NCBI GenBank assembly: GCA_028285595.1
Contig: JANQOW010000013.1
Coordinates: 1-41,110, forward strand
From: Hyphomicrobiales bacterium
GTDB lineage: Bacteria; Pseudomonadota; Alphaproteobacteria; Rhizobiales; CAJQND01
Reading direction: 5' to 3'
Length of the DNA: 41,110 nucleotides
Of this stretch, positions 32,957 to 40,490 are shown one piece after another. The first letter of the stretch is position 1. Each line of letters opens with the position of its first letter. The position numbers and the translations under genes were made by a program. The notes under the pieces are model-generated. The model had not been told where the DNA came from. It saw nothing but the letters and a program-made list of their open reading frames with translations, and ran no database searches.

Positions 32957-34744
32957 ATGAGCGAAGCGGTTCAATCCGGTGAGTACGGACCTTGGAACCC
33001 GGGTTTGAACTCGACCATCCCGCAAAACTTCCTGCCGCTCTCCACGCTCTACAGCCCGCAGAACGCCTCTACTGATCTTGCCGGCGTGAAAGAGCTGAGC
33101 GATTTCACGGGCCTGCCGGAGAAAGAACTGGTGCGCTTCAAGGCCGAGCGTCTTTTGGTTCATGAGACGCTGATCCGGGTGATGGCCAACCTATCGGTGC
33201 CGGATGGATCGCACTATGGGGATCTCGGCATTAACTTCCGCTCGATCACCGACACCATCCTGACCAAGTATGCAAGCCCGAAGCTGACGGAGATTACGAC
33301 GGCATTCGAGGATATGCGCATTCGCACGCAAGGCCTTATCGAGGCCGAGCTTGAGGACACGGTCTTTCGGCCGGCGCCATCAGAACCCTCCGGGCCAAAG
33401 CAGCCGTCCTTCCTGCAGCGCCTATTTGGCGCCCCGAAACCCAAAGCGCCTCCCCCGCCGCCGGACCCCTTACCGCCAGCCCTGGCGCGATGGCACAGCG
33501 CCCGCGACCAGCAGAGCGCAGACGGTGAAACCAAGGCTGCCTATGATGCTCTCATCAAGACCGTCACGGCCATCGCCGCCAAACGCGGGCGTCTCATGGG
33601 AAGCAAGGAGATCGTCACCCAGATCGCCCTCACGTTCATCTGTAACGACTACGGCAGCGAGTTGATCGGTCAGATGTTAGAGCCGATCTTCCACACCGCC
33701 GTTGAGGAAGAAGGGTTCACCCCGCTTCCCGCACAGCCAAAGCCGGTCATCATGAATGTGAAGGGCGCATCGGCGGCGGGCAAAAGCACGCTCCGGCCCT
33801 TGCAGCAGAAACTGGCTGCGCGCATCGGCGTCACCTGGCAGGACTTCGCTCTGATCAGCCCGGACATTTGGCGCAAGTATCTGCTCGATTATGACAGTCT
33901 GGGCGAAGCCTCCAAGTATGCCGGCATGCTTACGGGACATGAGCTGGAGATCATCGACAAGAAACTCGACCGCTACATGGCCGCCAAGGCGGCGGCGGGT
34001 GCCATCCCCCACCTTTTGATTGATCGTTTCCGCTTTGACAGCTTCGCCTCCCCTGGCGGCGAAGCCGGCGGCCGCTTGCTCACCCGCTTTGGCGATCTGG
34101 TCTATATGTTTTTCATGATCACGCCGCCGGAAGCCACAGTGGAGAGAGCCTGGGGTCGCGGGCTCGAGTATGGCCGTTACAAGGCCGTGGACGATTTGCT
34201 GGACCATAACGTGGAGGCTTATTCGGGTATGCCCGACCTGTTCTTCACCTGGGCGCTCAACACAAAGAAAAAGGTGCACTACGAGTTCCTTGACAATTCC
34301 GTCCCCAAAGGCGAGCGCCCGCGCACCGTGGCGTTCGGATGGAACGGAGACATGACCGTGCTGGACATCAAATGCCTTTTGGACGTGGACCGGTTCGCCA
34401 AGATCAATGTGGATGCGGCGACCCCTGAAGAGGTCTACCAGGTGGCCGCCAGCATGGCGCCGAAGGACAACACGCGGTTTCTGAAGCAATGCGCCGAAAA
34501 GCTCGACTGCCTCAATCTGGCGGATCCGGAAACCGGCCGCATCTACGCTCAGCTCAGCAACGGCAAGATACGATGGGCTGACGCCGAAGCGCTGCGCAAG
34601 CACCGCGAAAACCCGGAAATTCGAGCCGGAATAGATGCGTTGATCCCAGATCTGGATGATGACGTACCCGAAGGAGCTGAACGCGGCAGTTTGCTCGATC
34701 AAAACTCGAGCCACACTCTAGGCCAATGGGGCAATGCCGGGTAA
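32957..34744 (+). CDS. Large protein with a zeta-toxin-like P-loop kinase domain
   Basis: I do not recognise this 595-residue protein as a named gene. An N-terminal helical region (~35-135) and a Pro-rich linker (~155-175, ending PPPPPDPLPP) lead to a second region (~195-250) and then a kinase domain from ~262. That domain has Walker A GASAAGKST (270-278), an Asp after a strand (LISPDIWRKYLL), HLLIDRFRFDSF and PPEATVERAWGRGLEYGRYK, whose Arg-rich stretch resembles the lid of zeta toxins and related small-molecule kinases. No epsilon-type antitoxin lies beside it, and fusion to a long N-terminal region argues against a plain toxin. ATG 32957 follows CACAGGCG. It is divergent from gntR-oxc; a 32-base gap leads to the NTF2-like gene. 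Confidence 0.7.
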   Translation: MSEAVQSGEYGPWNPGLNSTIPQNFLPLSTLYSPQNASTDLAGVKELSDFTGLPEKELVRFKAERLLVHETLIRVMANLSVPDGSHYGDLGINFRSITDTILTKYASPKLTEITTAFEDMRIRTQGLIEAELEDTVFRPAPSEPSGPKQPSFLQRLFGAPKPKAPPPPPDPLPPALARWHSARDQQSADGETKAAYDALIKTVTAIAAKRGRLMGSKEIVTQIALTFICNDYGSELIGQMLEPIFHTAVEEEGFTPLPAQPKPVIMNVKGASAAGKSTLRPLQQKLAARIGVTWQDFALISPDIWRKYLLDYDSLGEASKYAGMLTGHELEIIDKKLDRYMAAKAAAGAIPHLLIDRFRFDSFASPGGEAGGRLLTRFGDLVYMFFMITPPEATVERAWGRGLEYGRYKAVDDLLDHNVEAYSGMPDLFFTWALNTKKKVHYEFLDNSVPKGERPRTVAFGWNGDMTVLDIKCLLDVDRFAKINVDAATPEEVYQVAASMAPKDNTRFLKQCAEKLDCLNLADPETGRIYAQLSNGKIRWADAEALRKHRENPEIRAGIDALIPDLDDDVPEGAERGSLLDQNSSHTLGQWGNAG

Positions 34745-34776
34745 GCTGTGCCGTCACTTGGGAATCGGGAATCAGC

Positions 34777-35157
34777 ATGACCCAAAGCACCACACGCGCA
34801 AAATCAGCCGTTCTGGCCGCCAATGAAGCGTTCTATGCCGCCTTCCGGGAGGGAGATTATTCGGCCATGGATGCGCTTTGGTCCACCGAGCACCAGGTCA
34901 CCGTAGGCCATCCGGGGTGGCACCACATCACCGGGCGCGACGAGGTGATGGAAAGCTGGTACCGCATCCTGCGCCTCGGCCGCCCGCCCAAGGTCAAAGC
35001 CATCGATCCCAATGTGATCGTCAATGGCCGCTCAGCCATGGTCACCTGCATCGAAGATGTGGGCGAAGTCCGCCTGGTGGCGACCAACACATTTGTGGAA
35101 GAGGCCAAAGGCTGGAAGCTGATCGGTCACCAGGCCCAACATTTGCCGGACAGCTAA
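34777..35157 (+). CDS. SnoaL/NTF2-like domain protein
   Basis: This 126-residue protein has the compact cone-shaped NTF2-like fold suggested by LAANEAFYAAFREGDYSAMDALW at the start, VTVGHPGWHHITGRDEVMESW in the middle, and strands ending in FVEEAKGWKLIGHQAQHLP. Members range from polyketide cyclases and isomerases to simple ligand-binding proteins, so the function here is open. Start 34777 (MTQSTT) is chosen over an upstream in-frame codon because the fold begins soon after it. It is probably co-transcribed with the kinase-like gene. Its stop overlaps the end of the convergent MerR-type gene by four bases. Confidence 0.8.
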   Translation: MTQSTTRAKSAVLAANEAFYAAFREGDYSAMDALWSTEHQVTVGHPGWHHITGRDEVMESWYRILRLGRPPKVKAIDPNVIVNGRSAMVTCIEDVGEVRLVATNTFVEEAKGWKLIGHQAQHLPDS

Positions 35158-35555
35158 GCCGCCAGAGCGCGCCTCGCATGCGCCAGACTGAGGACGGTGG
35201 CCGGCGCCCGGTTTCGCCTCAATTCCTGTGGCAGCATGGCGTCTCGCACCAACATGAACTGAGCCTCCTCCAAAGTGGGCCAGATCAGAACAGCCAATCC
35301 GCCGTTCGCAAGCTCATCGGCTTCCATCAGAGTGATCAGTTCGGGGTCATTGCAAACATCGATCAAGACCTCCAATGGAACGCCGGCATCAAGCCCGTCT
35401 CTCACAAGCTGTAAGCGGGCGATGTCACCGTCCGAATAGTGACGCCAGGTACGGTCCCGGTCAGGAGCGGTTTCCAGGAACCCTTTTTTGAGCCAATTAC
35501 GAAGAGTTTCATATTTTACGCCAATGCGGTCTGCCGCATCACTGGTGGTCGTCAT
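35154..35555 (-). CDS. MerR-family helix-turn-helix protein
   Basis: This 133-residue protein has an N-terminal MerR-type DNA-binding domain (~3-70): SDAADRIGVKYETLRNWLKK, then RTWRHYSDGDIARLQLVRDG and the helix AGVPLEVLIDVCN. The C-terminal half (GLAVLIWPTLEEAQFMLVRD) is short and lacks the long dimerisation helix and cysteine metal site of classic MerR sensors, so I cannot name an effector. The ATG at 35555 follows GGGAGCTATTGGA. It is convergent with the NTF2-like gene, overlapping it by four bases, and divergent from the Rrf2 gene. Confidence 0.85.
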   Translation of the reverse strand: MTTTSDAADRIGVKYETLRNWLKKGFLETAPDRDRTWRHYSDGDIARLQLVRDGLDAGVPLEVLIDVCNDPELITLMEADELANGGLAVLIWPTLEEAQFMLVRDAMLPQELRRNRAPATVLSLAHARRALAA

Positions 35556-35674
35556 TCCAATAGCTCCCTCTTGAGCCGCTTCCAGATCAAATTTGAGACT
35601 ACTGGTTTTTTGTTACCCGGTTTTTAACACCCGGTTTGCCCAAAGCCCTGATTGTGGGGAAAAGCGCAGTGGGC

Positions 35675-35713
35675 TTGACGTTGAGCTAATCATGGATATA
35701 TTTTATCTATGAT
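35675..35713 (+). promoter_or_regulatory. Promoter and autoregulatory dyad of the Rrf2 gene
   Basis: A -35 TTGACG (35675-35680) and a -10 TATATT (35697-35702) are spaced by 16 bases. An inverted repeat, ATCATGGATA (35689-35698) and TATCTATGAT (35704-35713), one mismatch in ten, covers the -10. It ends 14 bases before the ATG, the layout expected for a repressor acting on its own promoter. Confidence 0.65.
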
Positions 35714-35727
35714 TATGGAGCTATGAG

Positions 35728-36228
35728 ATGAAACTCGGCGACGGCGTTGAACAAGCTATCCATTCGGTGACCATGTTGGCAGTTCTGCCGGCCGATGGGC
35801 TCCTGTCCGCAGCCGCGCTTGCTGAATTTCACGGCGTGTCCACAAGCTATCTGCTCAAGCATCTTCAGGCCCTCTCAAGAGCCGGCATTGTGGACACCGT
35901 CCCGGGCCCAAAAGGAGGCTACCGCCTCGCCAAGCCCGCAGACGAGATCACCCTTTTGGACATCGTCTTGGCGGTCGAGGGGCCAGAGCCGGCCTTCCGA
36001 TGTAAGGAAATTCGCCAACGCGGCCCAAATCCACTCCCCAAGGAGAGGTTTAACGCCCCCTGCCAAATCAACGCTGCGATGCTGCGCGCCGAACGGCTCT
36101 ACCGCAACGAGCTGCGAAAGGTCACGGTGGCCGACCTCAACACCAGCGTGATGCAGACCGACGATGGTTCCATCGAAAAACGTGGCTGCGCCTTCTTGGG
36201 CGAGCATATGCGCCTATTGCCGTCCTAA
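35728..36228 (+). CDS. Rrf2-family transcriptional regulator
   Basis: This 166-residue regulator has the Rrf2 winged helix-turn-helix (~10-65): ALAEFHGVSTSYLLKHLQAL and IVDTVPGPKGGYRLAKPADE, with the wing motif GPKGGYRLA typical of the family. It contains Cys92, Cys112 and Cys154. Cys92 falls near the first IscR cluster ligand, but the 20-residue spacing to Cys112 differs from the closely spaced IscR/NsrR cysteines, so a thiol switch or no cluster is as likely as an Fe-S cluster. The ATG follows TGGAGCTATGAG. It precedes an AhpD-like gene by 23 bases, a common pairing that suggests control of that gene in response to redox or chemical stress. Confidence 0.88.
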   Translation: MKLGDGVEQAIHSVTMLAVLPADGLLSAAALAEFHGVSTSYLLKHLQALSRAGIVDTVPGPKGGYRLAKPADEITLLDIVLAVEGPEPAFRCKEIRQRGPNPLPKERFNAPCQINAAMLRAERLYRNELRKVTVADLNTSVMQTDDGSIEKRGCAFLGEHMRLLPS

Positions 36229-36251
36229 CCCTAACGCAAACGGAGAATGTC

Positions 36252-36707
36252 ATGAGCGAACGTCTCGATATAATGCAAGCCTCCCCCGACGCCTTTAAGG
36301 CGGTTTATCAGCTTGAAAACTTCGTGCAGACCGCATCAGGTCTCGACCCATCTCTGATCCATCTCATCAAGCTCCGGGCCTCGCAGATCAATGGTTGCGC
36401 CTATGGTGTCGACATGCACACCAAAGAGGCGCGCCACCACGGCCTCGCCGAGCAGTGGATTGCGCTGGTCTGTGTCTGGCGCGAAGCAACCGTGTTCAGC
36501 GAACGCGAACGGGCCGTTCTGGCCTGGACCGAGGCGGTCACGAACATCAGCACGAGCGGCGCTTCCGATGCGGACTATGAGGCGATGCGCAGCCACTTCA
36601 GCGAGACCGAAATCGCGAACATCACAGTGGCGGTCGGTACCATCAATGTGTGGAACCGGCTGGCCGTGAGCTTCCGCACACAACATCCTGTGGACATCGC
36701 CGCATAG
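36252..36707 (+). CDS. AhpD/carboxymuconolactone decarboxylase-like protein lacking one active-site Cys
   Basis: This 151-residue all-helical protein belongs to the AhpD-like alkylhydroperoxidase branch. The family motif normally reads NGCxYCxxMHxxEA, with two cysteines and a His. Here it is INGCAYGVDMHTKEA: Cys49 and His56 remain, but the second Cys is Gly52 (codon GGT, one base from TGT). In AhpD the second Cys is the one that attacks peroxide. The remaining sequence (FSERERAVLAWTEAVTNIS; IANITVAVGTINVWNRLAVS) is well conserved. It sits 23 bases after the Rrf2 regulator, presumably in one operon. The fold is certain; peroxidase activity is doubtful. Confidence 0.85.
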   Translation: MSERLDIMQASPDAFKAVYQLENFVQTASGLDPSLIHLIKLRASQINGCAYGVDMHTKEARHHGLAEQWIALVCVWREATVFSERERAVLAWTEAVTNISTSGASDADYEAMRSHFSETEIANITVAVGTINVWNRLAVSFRTQHPVDIAA

Positions 36708-36772
36708 ACAAAACCAGCAGCGGCGGCAGGAACTGTCTTCAGCTTAACCACTTTATGTGCGAACGTTGAGCG

Positions 36773-37690
36773 ATGACAGAGGCCGCCGCTGCACCTCCAA
36801 CTATTGCCAAGCGCCGCTGGTGGGCCGCTCTGCTGCTCTTCATTGTGGCCGCGAGCGGCTATCTTTATGTGGGGCGGCCGGGCAGATATTTCGCAACCCT
36901 GGCGTTCTACGTCGGCCTTATCCTGATGATGTTTGTAATGCCTGGCGCGCTGCTCTCTCAGCCGGCGGCCTTTATTGCACTTCTCGCGTTTGCGCTTGCC
37001 GTGGCGATCTTCATCATTGTTGACCTCATCAGACTGTCGCGGAGGCAACCGGACTACGAGCTGCGCTGGTACAATCGTTGGTGGATCTATCTCGGCAGCT
37101 TTCTGATCGGCATTGTGCTCTCCTTTCTCCCAGAAATTCTGGGCGGACAGGCCAACCAGAGTGTGCGGACCTTCTCCATACCCTCGCTTTCAGGCATGCC
37201 GGCCTTGCAGGTTGGGGACATCATCCTCGTCAACAACCACGCCTACCGCCGGGCCAAGCCACAACGGGGAGATGTGGTGGTGTTTACGGTGCCGCGGAGA
37301 AAGAACGTGCACTGGATTAAGCGGGTGGTTGGTCTGCCAGGCGATACAATCCAAATGAAGAACGGCCTGCTCTACATCAACGGCACCACTGTAAAGCGCG
37401 CACCCGCGGGACGCTTCAAGCGCACCGGCCAGGCCCCATTGGACCAGCACCGCGAGCAACTCCCGGGCGGGCGAACCTATCTGACCTTGGACACCGGTCA
37501 ATCGGTTGCCGACAACAGCGCTGCCCTCACGGTGCCCAAGGGTCATTATTTCGTGATGGGGGACAATCGCGACAACTCCTCCGACAGCCGCTTTGCCCAA
37601 ATCGGCCCCGTGCCCGCCAGCCACATTTCGGGCCGGGCCACTGGCATCGTTTTTGCTCTCAGCATCGGGCGGATTGGCGGTTCGCTTTAG
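36773..37690 (+). CDS. lepB: Signal peptidase I with extra N-terminal membrane segments
   Basis: This 305-residue membrane protease removes signal peptides from exported proteins. Catalytic Ser140 lies in TFSIPSLSGMPALQVGD and Lys183 in HWIKRVVGLPGDTI, and the conserved GDNRDNSSDSR box is at 263-273. The Ser box differs slightly from the common SGSMxPTL form. About four hydrophobic segments precede the catalytic domain (~16-33, ~40-60, ~66-87, ~104-121), more than the two of the E. coli enzyme, so topology may differ. Whether this is the main or an additional signal peptidase cannot be told from the window; it is not beside lepA, rnc or era. The ATG at 36773 has only a poor ribosome binding site. 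Confidence 0.9.
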   Translation: MTEAAAAPPTIAKRRWWAALLLFIVAASGYLYVGRPGRYFATLAFYVGLILMMFVMPGALLSQPAAFIALLAFALAVAIFIIVDLIRLSRRQPDYELRWYNRWWIYLGSFLIGIVLSFLPEILGGQANQSVRTFSIPSLSGMPALQVGDIILVNNHAYRRAKPQRGDVVVFTVPRRKNVHWIKRVVGLPGDTIQMKNGLLYINGTTVKRAPAGRFKRTGQAPLDQHREQLPGGRTYLTLDTGQSVADNSAALTVPKGHYFVMGDNRDNSSDSRFAQIGPVPASHISGRATGIVFALSIGRIGGSL

Positions 37691-37788
37691 GCACTCTCCG
37701 CACAGCAAAGTGATCTATCTCACAGCGTCTCTTGAGGAATCGGTTGAAACTGTAAAACCGTTCCAAAAAGAGAAACGGAGGCAACACC

Positions 37789-38181
37789 GTGATTTACTCA
37801 AACTCGACACTGCTCATCTGTGCCGGCGCGGCACTCCTGGCCGCCGCAATGGTTGGCTTGTGCAGGGAGTGGCTCGACATGCGCAAGCGCACCCATGTGC
37901 GTCTCAAGCCCGTTGATCTGCCGCCGCGTCCCGGAAGAGGCGGCAGCGGCTTTCTGGATCCCGAATTCGTTGTGATGTCCGGGCCGCAGGCAGGCCTCAG
38001 GAAAGTCAATTTCGTGGGCCCGTTCCCGCCCCTTCCCACCAAGAACGCGCTGATATCGGGCTATCTTGATCCGGAAACCAACGAAGTGCGCAGCAGCCGC
38101 CAAAACCGTTTGATGGCCTGGCTCATCCTCAGCCTTGGTGGATTAGGCGCTGCCTTGGTGCTCTCGGGGCTGATCGGGTAG
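37789..38181 (+). CDS. Small protein with terminal membrane segments, unknown function
   Basis: I do not recognise this 130-residue protein. A first membrane helix (~7-24, STLLICAGAALLAAAMVGLC) is followed by a basic stretch (REWLDMRKRTHVRLK), a ~65-residue soluble part with PPRPGRGGSGFLDPEFVVMS and repeated Pro (GPFPPLPTK), and a second helix (~108-128, LMAWLILSLGGLGAALVLSG). The start is GTG 37789 with a strong ribosome binding site (AACGGAGGCAACACC), which supports it being a real gene. It follows the signal peptidase gene by 98 bases and ends before the convergent GntR gene. Confidence 0.65.
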   Translation: MIYSNSTLLICAGAALLAAAMVGLCREWLDMRKRTHVRLKPVDLPPRPGRGGSGFLDPEFVVMSGPQAGLRKVNFVGPFPPLPTKNALISGYLDPETNEVRSSRQNRLMAWLILSLGGLGAALVLSGLIG

Positions 38182-38203
38182 CGAAAACCGGTTCTTCAAA
38201 AAC

Positions 38204-38860
38204 CTATTCCTGCAACCCTATGATCTGCATGGATAATCCATCCCGCACATGCTGTATCATGGCGGCTTGAGCGTCCGCCGGGGAGCCGGTTTCGATCACC
38301 TTGAGCAAGGCTTCGTGCACATCCGGGTCCGGAGGGTCCTGGTTTGTCCGGGTTGCCGCGAACAACCAGAGCGAAATCCCGCGCCCCCAAATGCTGTCAA
38401 ACATATCCAGCAATGCCGCGTTGCCGGTTTGCTCCACGATTGTCCGGTGAATGTCTCGGTTGATGAGAAACTCCGCCTGAACATCGCGGCTTTGCAGAGC
38501 GCGCTCCTCGGCAACCTTCTGGGCAATGGCGGCTATGCGCTCAGGCGTCCGGTTCGCCGCCACCCAATAGGCGCCATAGCCTTCGATCGCTTCGCGCACA
38601 CCATAGATGTCGCGCACTTCGGCTTCAGAGACTTGCCGGATCGAAAACCCTTTGCGGCCTGACATTTCCAACACGCCCTCCCGTTCCAGCCGAAGCAGAG
38701 CTTCACGCACAGGAGTTCGGGAGATATTGATCTCCGCGGCAATCTTCTCTTGAATCAACCGGTCGCCCGGCGCTATCTGGCCGCTGACGATGGCAGACAG
38801 GATCTGCTCGTATACATCGTCCGCCAAACGCGGCTGCACATCCGGCATCCGTTTAAACAT
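38204..38860 (-). CDS. GntR-family regulator (FCD subfamily)
   Basis: This 218-residue regulator has an N-terminal winged helix ([60 protein letters not shown]) and a helical FCD ligand domain with His-containing pocket segments (NRDIHRTIVEQTGNAALLDM; IQHVRDGLSMQ). It is divergent from the Rid-family gene, and a 15-base dyad in the 63-bp gap is its probable operator. A partner that removes reactive enamine/imine intermediates points to an amino acid or nitrogen compound as effector, but this is a guess. ATG 38860 is preferred to the in-frame GTG at 38872 because GTGAGGAATTTG gives a well placed ribosome binding site. Confidence 0.88.
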   Translation of the reverse strand: MFKRMPDVQPRLADDVYEQILSAIVSGQIAPGDRLIQEKIAAEINISRTPVREALLRLEREGVLEMSGRKGFSIRQVSEAEVRDIYGVREAIEGYGAYWVAANRTPERIAAIAQKVAEERALQSRDVQAEFLINRDIHRTIVEQTGNAALLDMFDSIWGRGISLWLFAATRTNQDPPDPDVHEALLKVIETGSPADAQAAMIQHVRDGLSMQIIGLQE

Positions 38861-38909
38861 CAAATTCCTCACCCTTCACCCTGCTGCTTGGACAGGCTCC
38901 TTTGTACGG

Positions 38910-38924
38910 TGTATACAGTATACA
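38910..38924. promoter_or_regulatory. Dyad TGTATACAGTATACA overlapping the Rid gene start
   Basis: This 15-base sequence is a perfect inverted repeat around a single central base. It lies between the divergent GntR and Rid-family genes, and its last base is the A of the Rid ATG. The TGTATAC half-site differs from the TGGTAT half-site of the oxalate-cluster GntR protein. A repressor bound here would block initiation of the Rid gene. Confidence 0.6.
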
Positions 38925-39334
38925 TGGTTGTGAGAACAGCGTCAGGAGGCGGCCGGTTTGAAAAGATCGGCGCCTATTCGAGGGCCAAGCGGGTTGGTCC
39001 CTTTGTCTTTGTGGCCGGCACCACGGCGGTGGAACCCAGCGGCAAACTGCATGCGCCAGGCGATTCTTACGCGCAGACTGTGTTCATCTTCCAGCGCATC
39101 GAAGAGGCCCTTCAACAGGTGGGAGCAGAGATGCGTCATGTGGTGCGCACCCGTGCATTCTTCGCTGAAAACGCCGCGGGCAGCGGCTTCGTTAAGGCGC
39201 ACGGGGAGATTTTCGCCGGCATAGAGCCGGTCACCAGCGGTGTCGTGGCAGGCCTCACGACGCCCGGCATGATGGTGGAGATCGAAGTGGACGCCGTCAT
39301 ACATTCCGAAGACGGCACCATCGCATTCGATTGA
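38924..39334 (+). CDS. Rid (YjgF/YER057c/UK114) family protein
   Basis: This 136-residue protein belongs to the Rid family, trimeric enzymes that hydrolyse reactive enamine/imine intermediates or related compounds. It starts MVVRTASGGGRFEKIGAYSR and continues with VGPFVFVAGTTAVEPSGKLH, a pattern of a Rid subgroup with an early Arg-Ala-Val-x-VG segment; RidA itself begins differently. The Arg in VVRTRAFFAEN is near the conserved active-site Arg position, while the end of the protein (VEIEVDAVIH) has the usual E-x-E-x-x-A pattern. ATG 38924 matches homologues, but it has no ribosome binding site and its A is part of the regulator dyad, so the mRNA may be leaderless. GTG 38930 is an alternative. 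Confidence 0.85.
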   Translation: MVVRTASGGGRFEKIGAYSRAKRVGPFVFVAGTTAVEPSGKLHAPGDSYAQTVFIFQRIEEALQQVGAEMRHVVRTRAFFAENAAGSGFVKAHGEIFAGIEPVTSGVVAGLTTPGMMVEIEVDAVIHSEDGTIAFD

Positions 39335-39456
39335 CGCCGCTCGTCCCCATCGAAAATAGCTCAATTCGCACAAACTCTTTCCCCGAATTAACGTCATTTT
39401 CAGGTGTAGCTTATACATTTTGTGGCACTTGAGAGTTTAATGCGGGGGCCTCTTCA

Positions 39457-40479
39457 ATGCTTCGAGGCGCATTTTCAGTTGCTGTCCTTGCCGCCCTTTT
39501 GGCCGGCTGCAACGCCGACGCGGTGCCGAGCGGCGAGGTCAACGTCAAGAAATTCGTCTCCAAGCTGCGCGGCTATCTGGTCCCTCCGGGTGTCGTGATG
39601 ACCCAGAGCGAACAGCCGGTGTGGATCCAAGCGGTCACCACGGGCTATTCCAAGTCTGCCAACACGTCCGAACCGTCTGAAGTCACCATGTTCGAGGACG
39701 ATGTGGAAAGCTGCATCGTGCCTGAACCCTTTCAAGGCGAATATCTGGGCCATGTGTTTTTCAGCCATGCCAAGCAAGCCAGCTCGCTCTACTCCTATTC
39801 TGACGACGACCTGGCCAGAAGCGCCAAGTCCTATGTGAAATGGCACAAGCGTGGAAAAGACCAAGCCAAGCGCTACACCAAGCCGGTGCGTTCTATTGAC
39901 GTGATCGATGTCTTTGTGACGGAGACGTCACAGCCGGTCTACCTGGTCCTTACCTCCCCTTCAAAGGTTCTCTGGAACATCCATCCCGCAGCGGACGTCA
40001 AGATCGCCCGCATTGTGCTCATTGGCCACGAGACCGTGGGCGTCGCCACAGACGAGCTCACAACGCCCGTTGAAATCCTGCGCTGCAATCCGGCCCTCCT
40101 GCGCGATCCTAAGCCGCACTGGGGCTTTGTGCGCAATGTCCGCCGAAGCGGTGGTCGCGATGATGATCTGTTGGACAAGAACCGGGCGCTGCATCGCAAA
40201 TTTGCCTTCTGGTACAAGCAACACTTCAATGCCTGGTCGAGCCACAACCAGGTGGTCGCGAACCGGGCGAACCACGCTCTGATCGGCCCTGTGCCAGACG
40301 ATCTGGACGCCCGCGTGCCGTACAAGCCCATTGCGGAGCGCAAGGTCCGCATGACCAACAATGCCCACCTGGTCATCTCAGACCAACGCGCGTTCAAAAC
40401 TCTCTATCTGAGCCAAGTCAAGCAACTGGCCGAAGAGATCGCAGGCGGCAGCCTGGACAGCTTGGCTGCGGGGGACTGA
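39457..40479 (+). CDS. Predicted lipoprotein of unknown function
   Basis: I do not recognise this 340-residue protein. Its first 18 residues form a lipoprotein signal peptide (MLRGAFSVAVLAALLAGC) with the lipobox LLAGC; Cys18 would be lipidated, and Asn19 follows, so an inner-membrane Asp retention signal is absent. The mature part has patches such as ESCIVPEPFQGEYLGHVFFS, VYLVLTSPSKVLWNIHPA and VGVATDELTTPVEI. No catalytic motif is evident. The ATG at 39457 follows a GGGGGCC stretch. The next gene starts 11 bases after its stop, so the two probably act together. Confidence 0.7.
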   Translation: MLRGAFSVAVLAALLAGCNADAVPSGEVNVKKFVSKLRGYLVPPGVVMTQSEQPVWIQAVTTGYSKSANTSEPSEVTMFEDDVESCIVPEPFQGEYLGHVFFSHAKQASSLYSYSDDDLARSAKSYVKWHKRGKDQAKRYTKPVRSIDVIDVFVTETSQPVYLVLTSPSKVLWNIHPAADVKIARIVLIGHETVGVATDELTTPVEILRCNPALLRDPKPHWGFVRNVRRSGGRDDDLLDKNRALHRKFAFWYKQHFNAWSSHNQVVANRANHALIGPVPDDLDARVPYKPIAERKVRMTNNAHLVISDQRAFKTLYLSQVKQLAEEIAGGSLDSLAAGD

Positions 40480-40490
40480 GCGCCGGCATC

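Noticed and set aside
32957-35157. A zeta-type toxin-antitoxin module
   Set aside because: The kinase-like protein is fused to a long N-terminal region, and the neighbours are an NTF2-like protein and a GntR regulator; no small epsilon-like antitoxin gene is visible.
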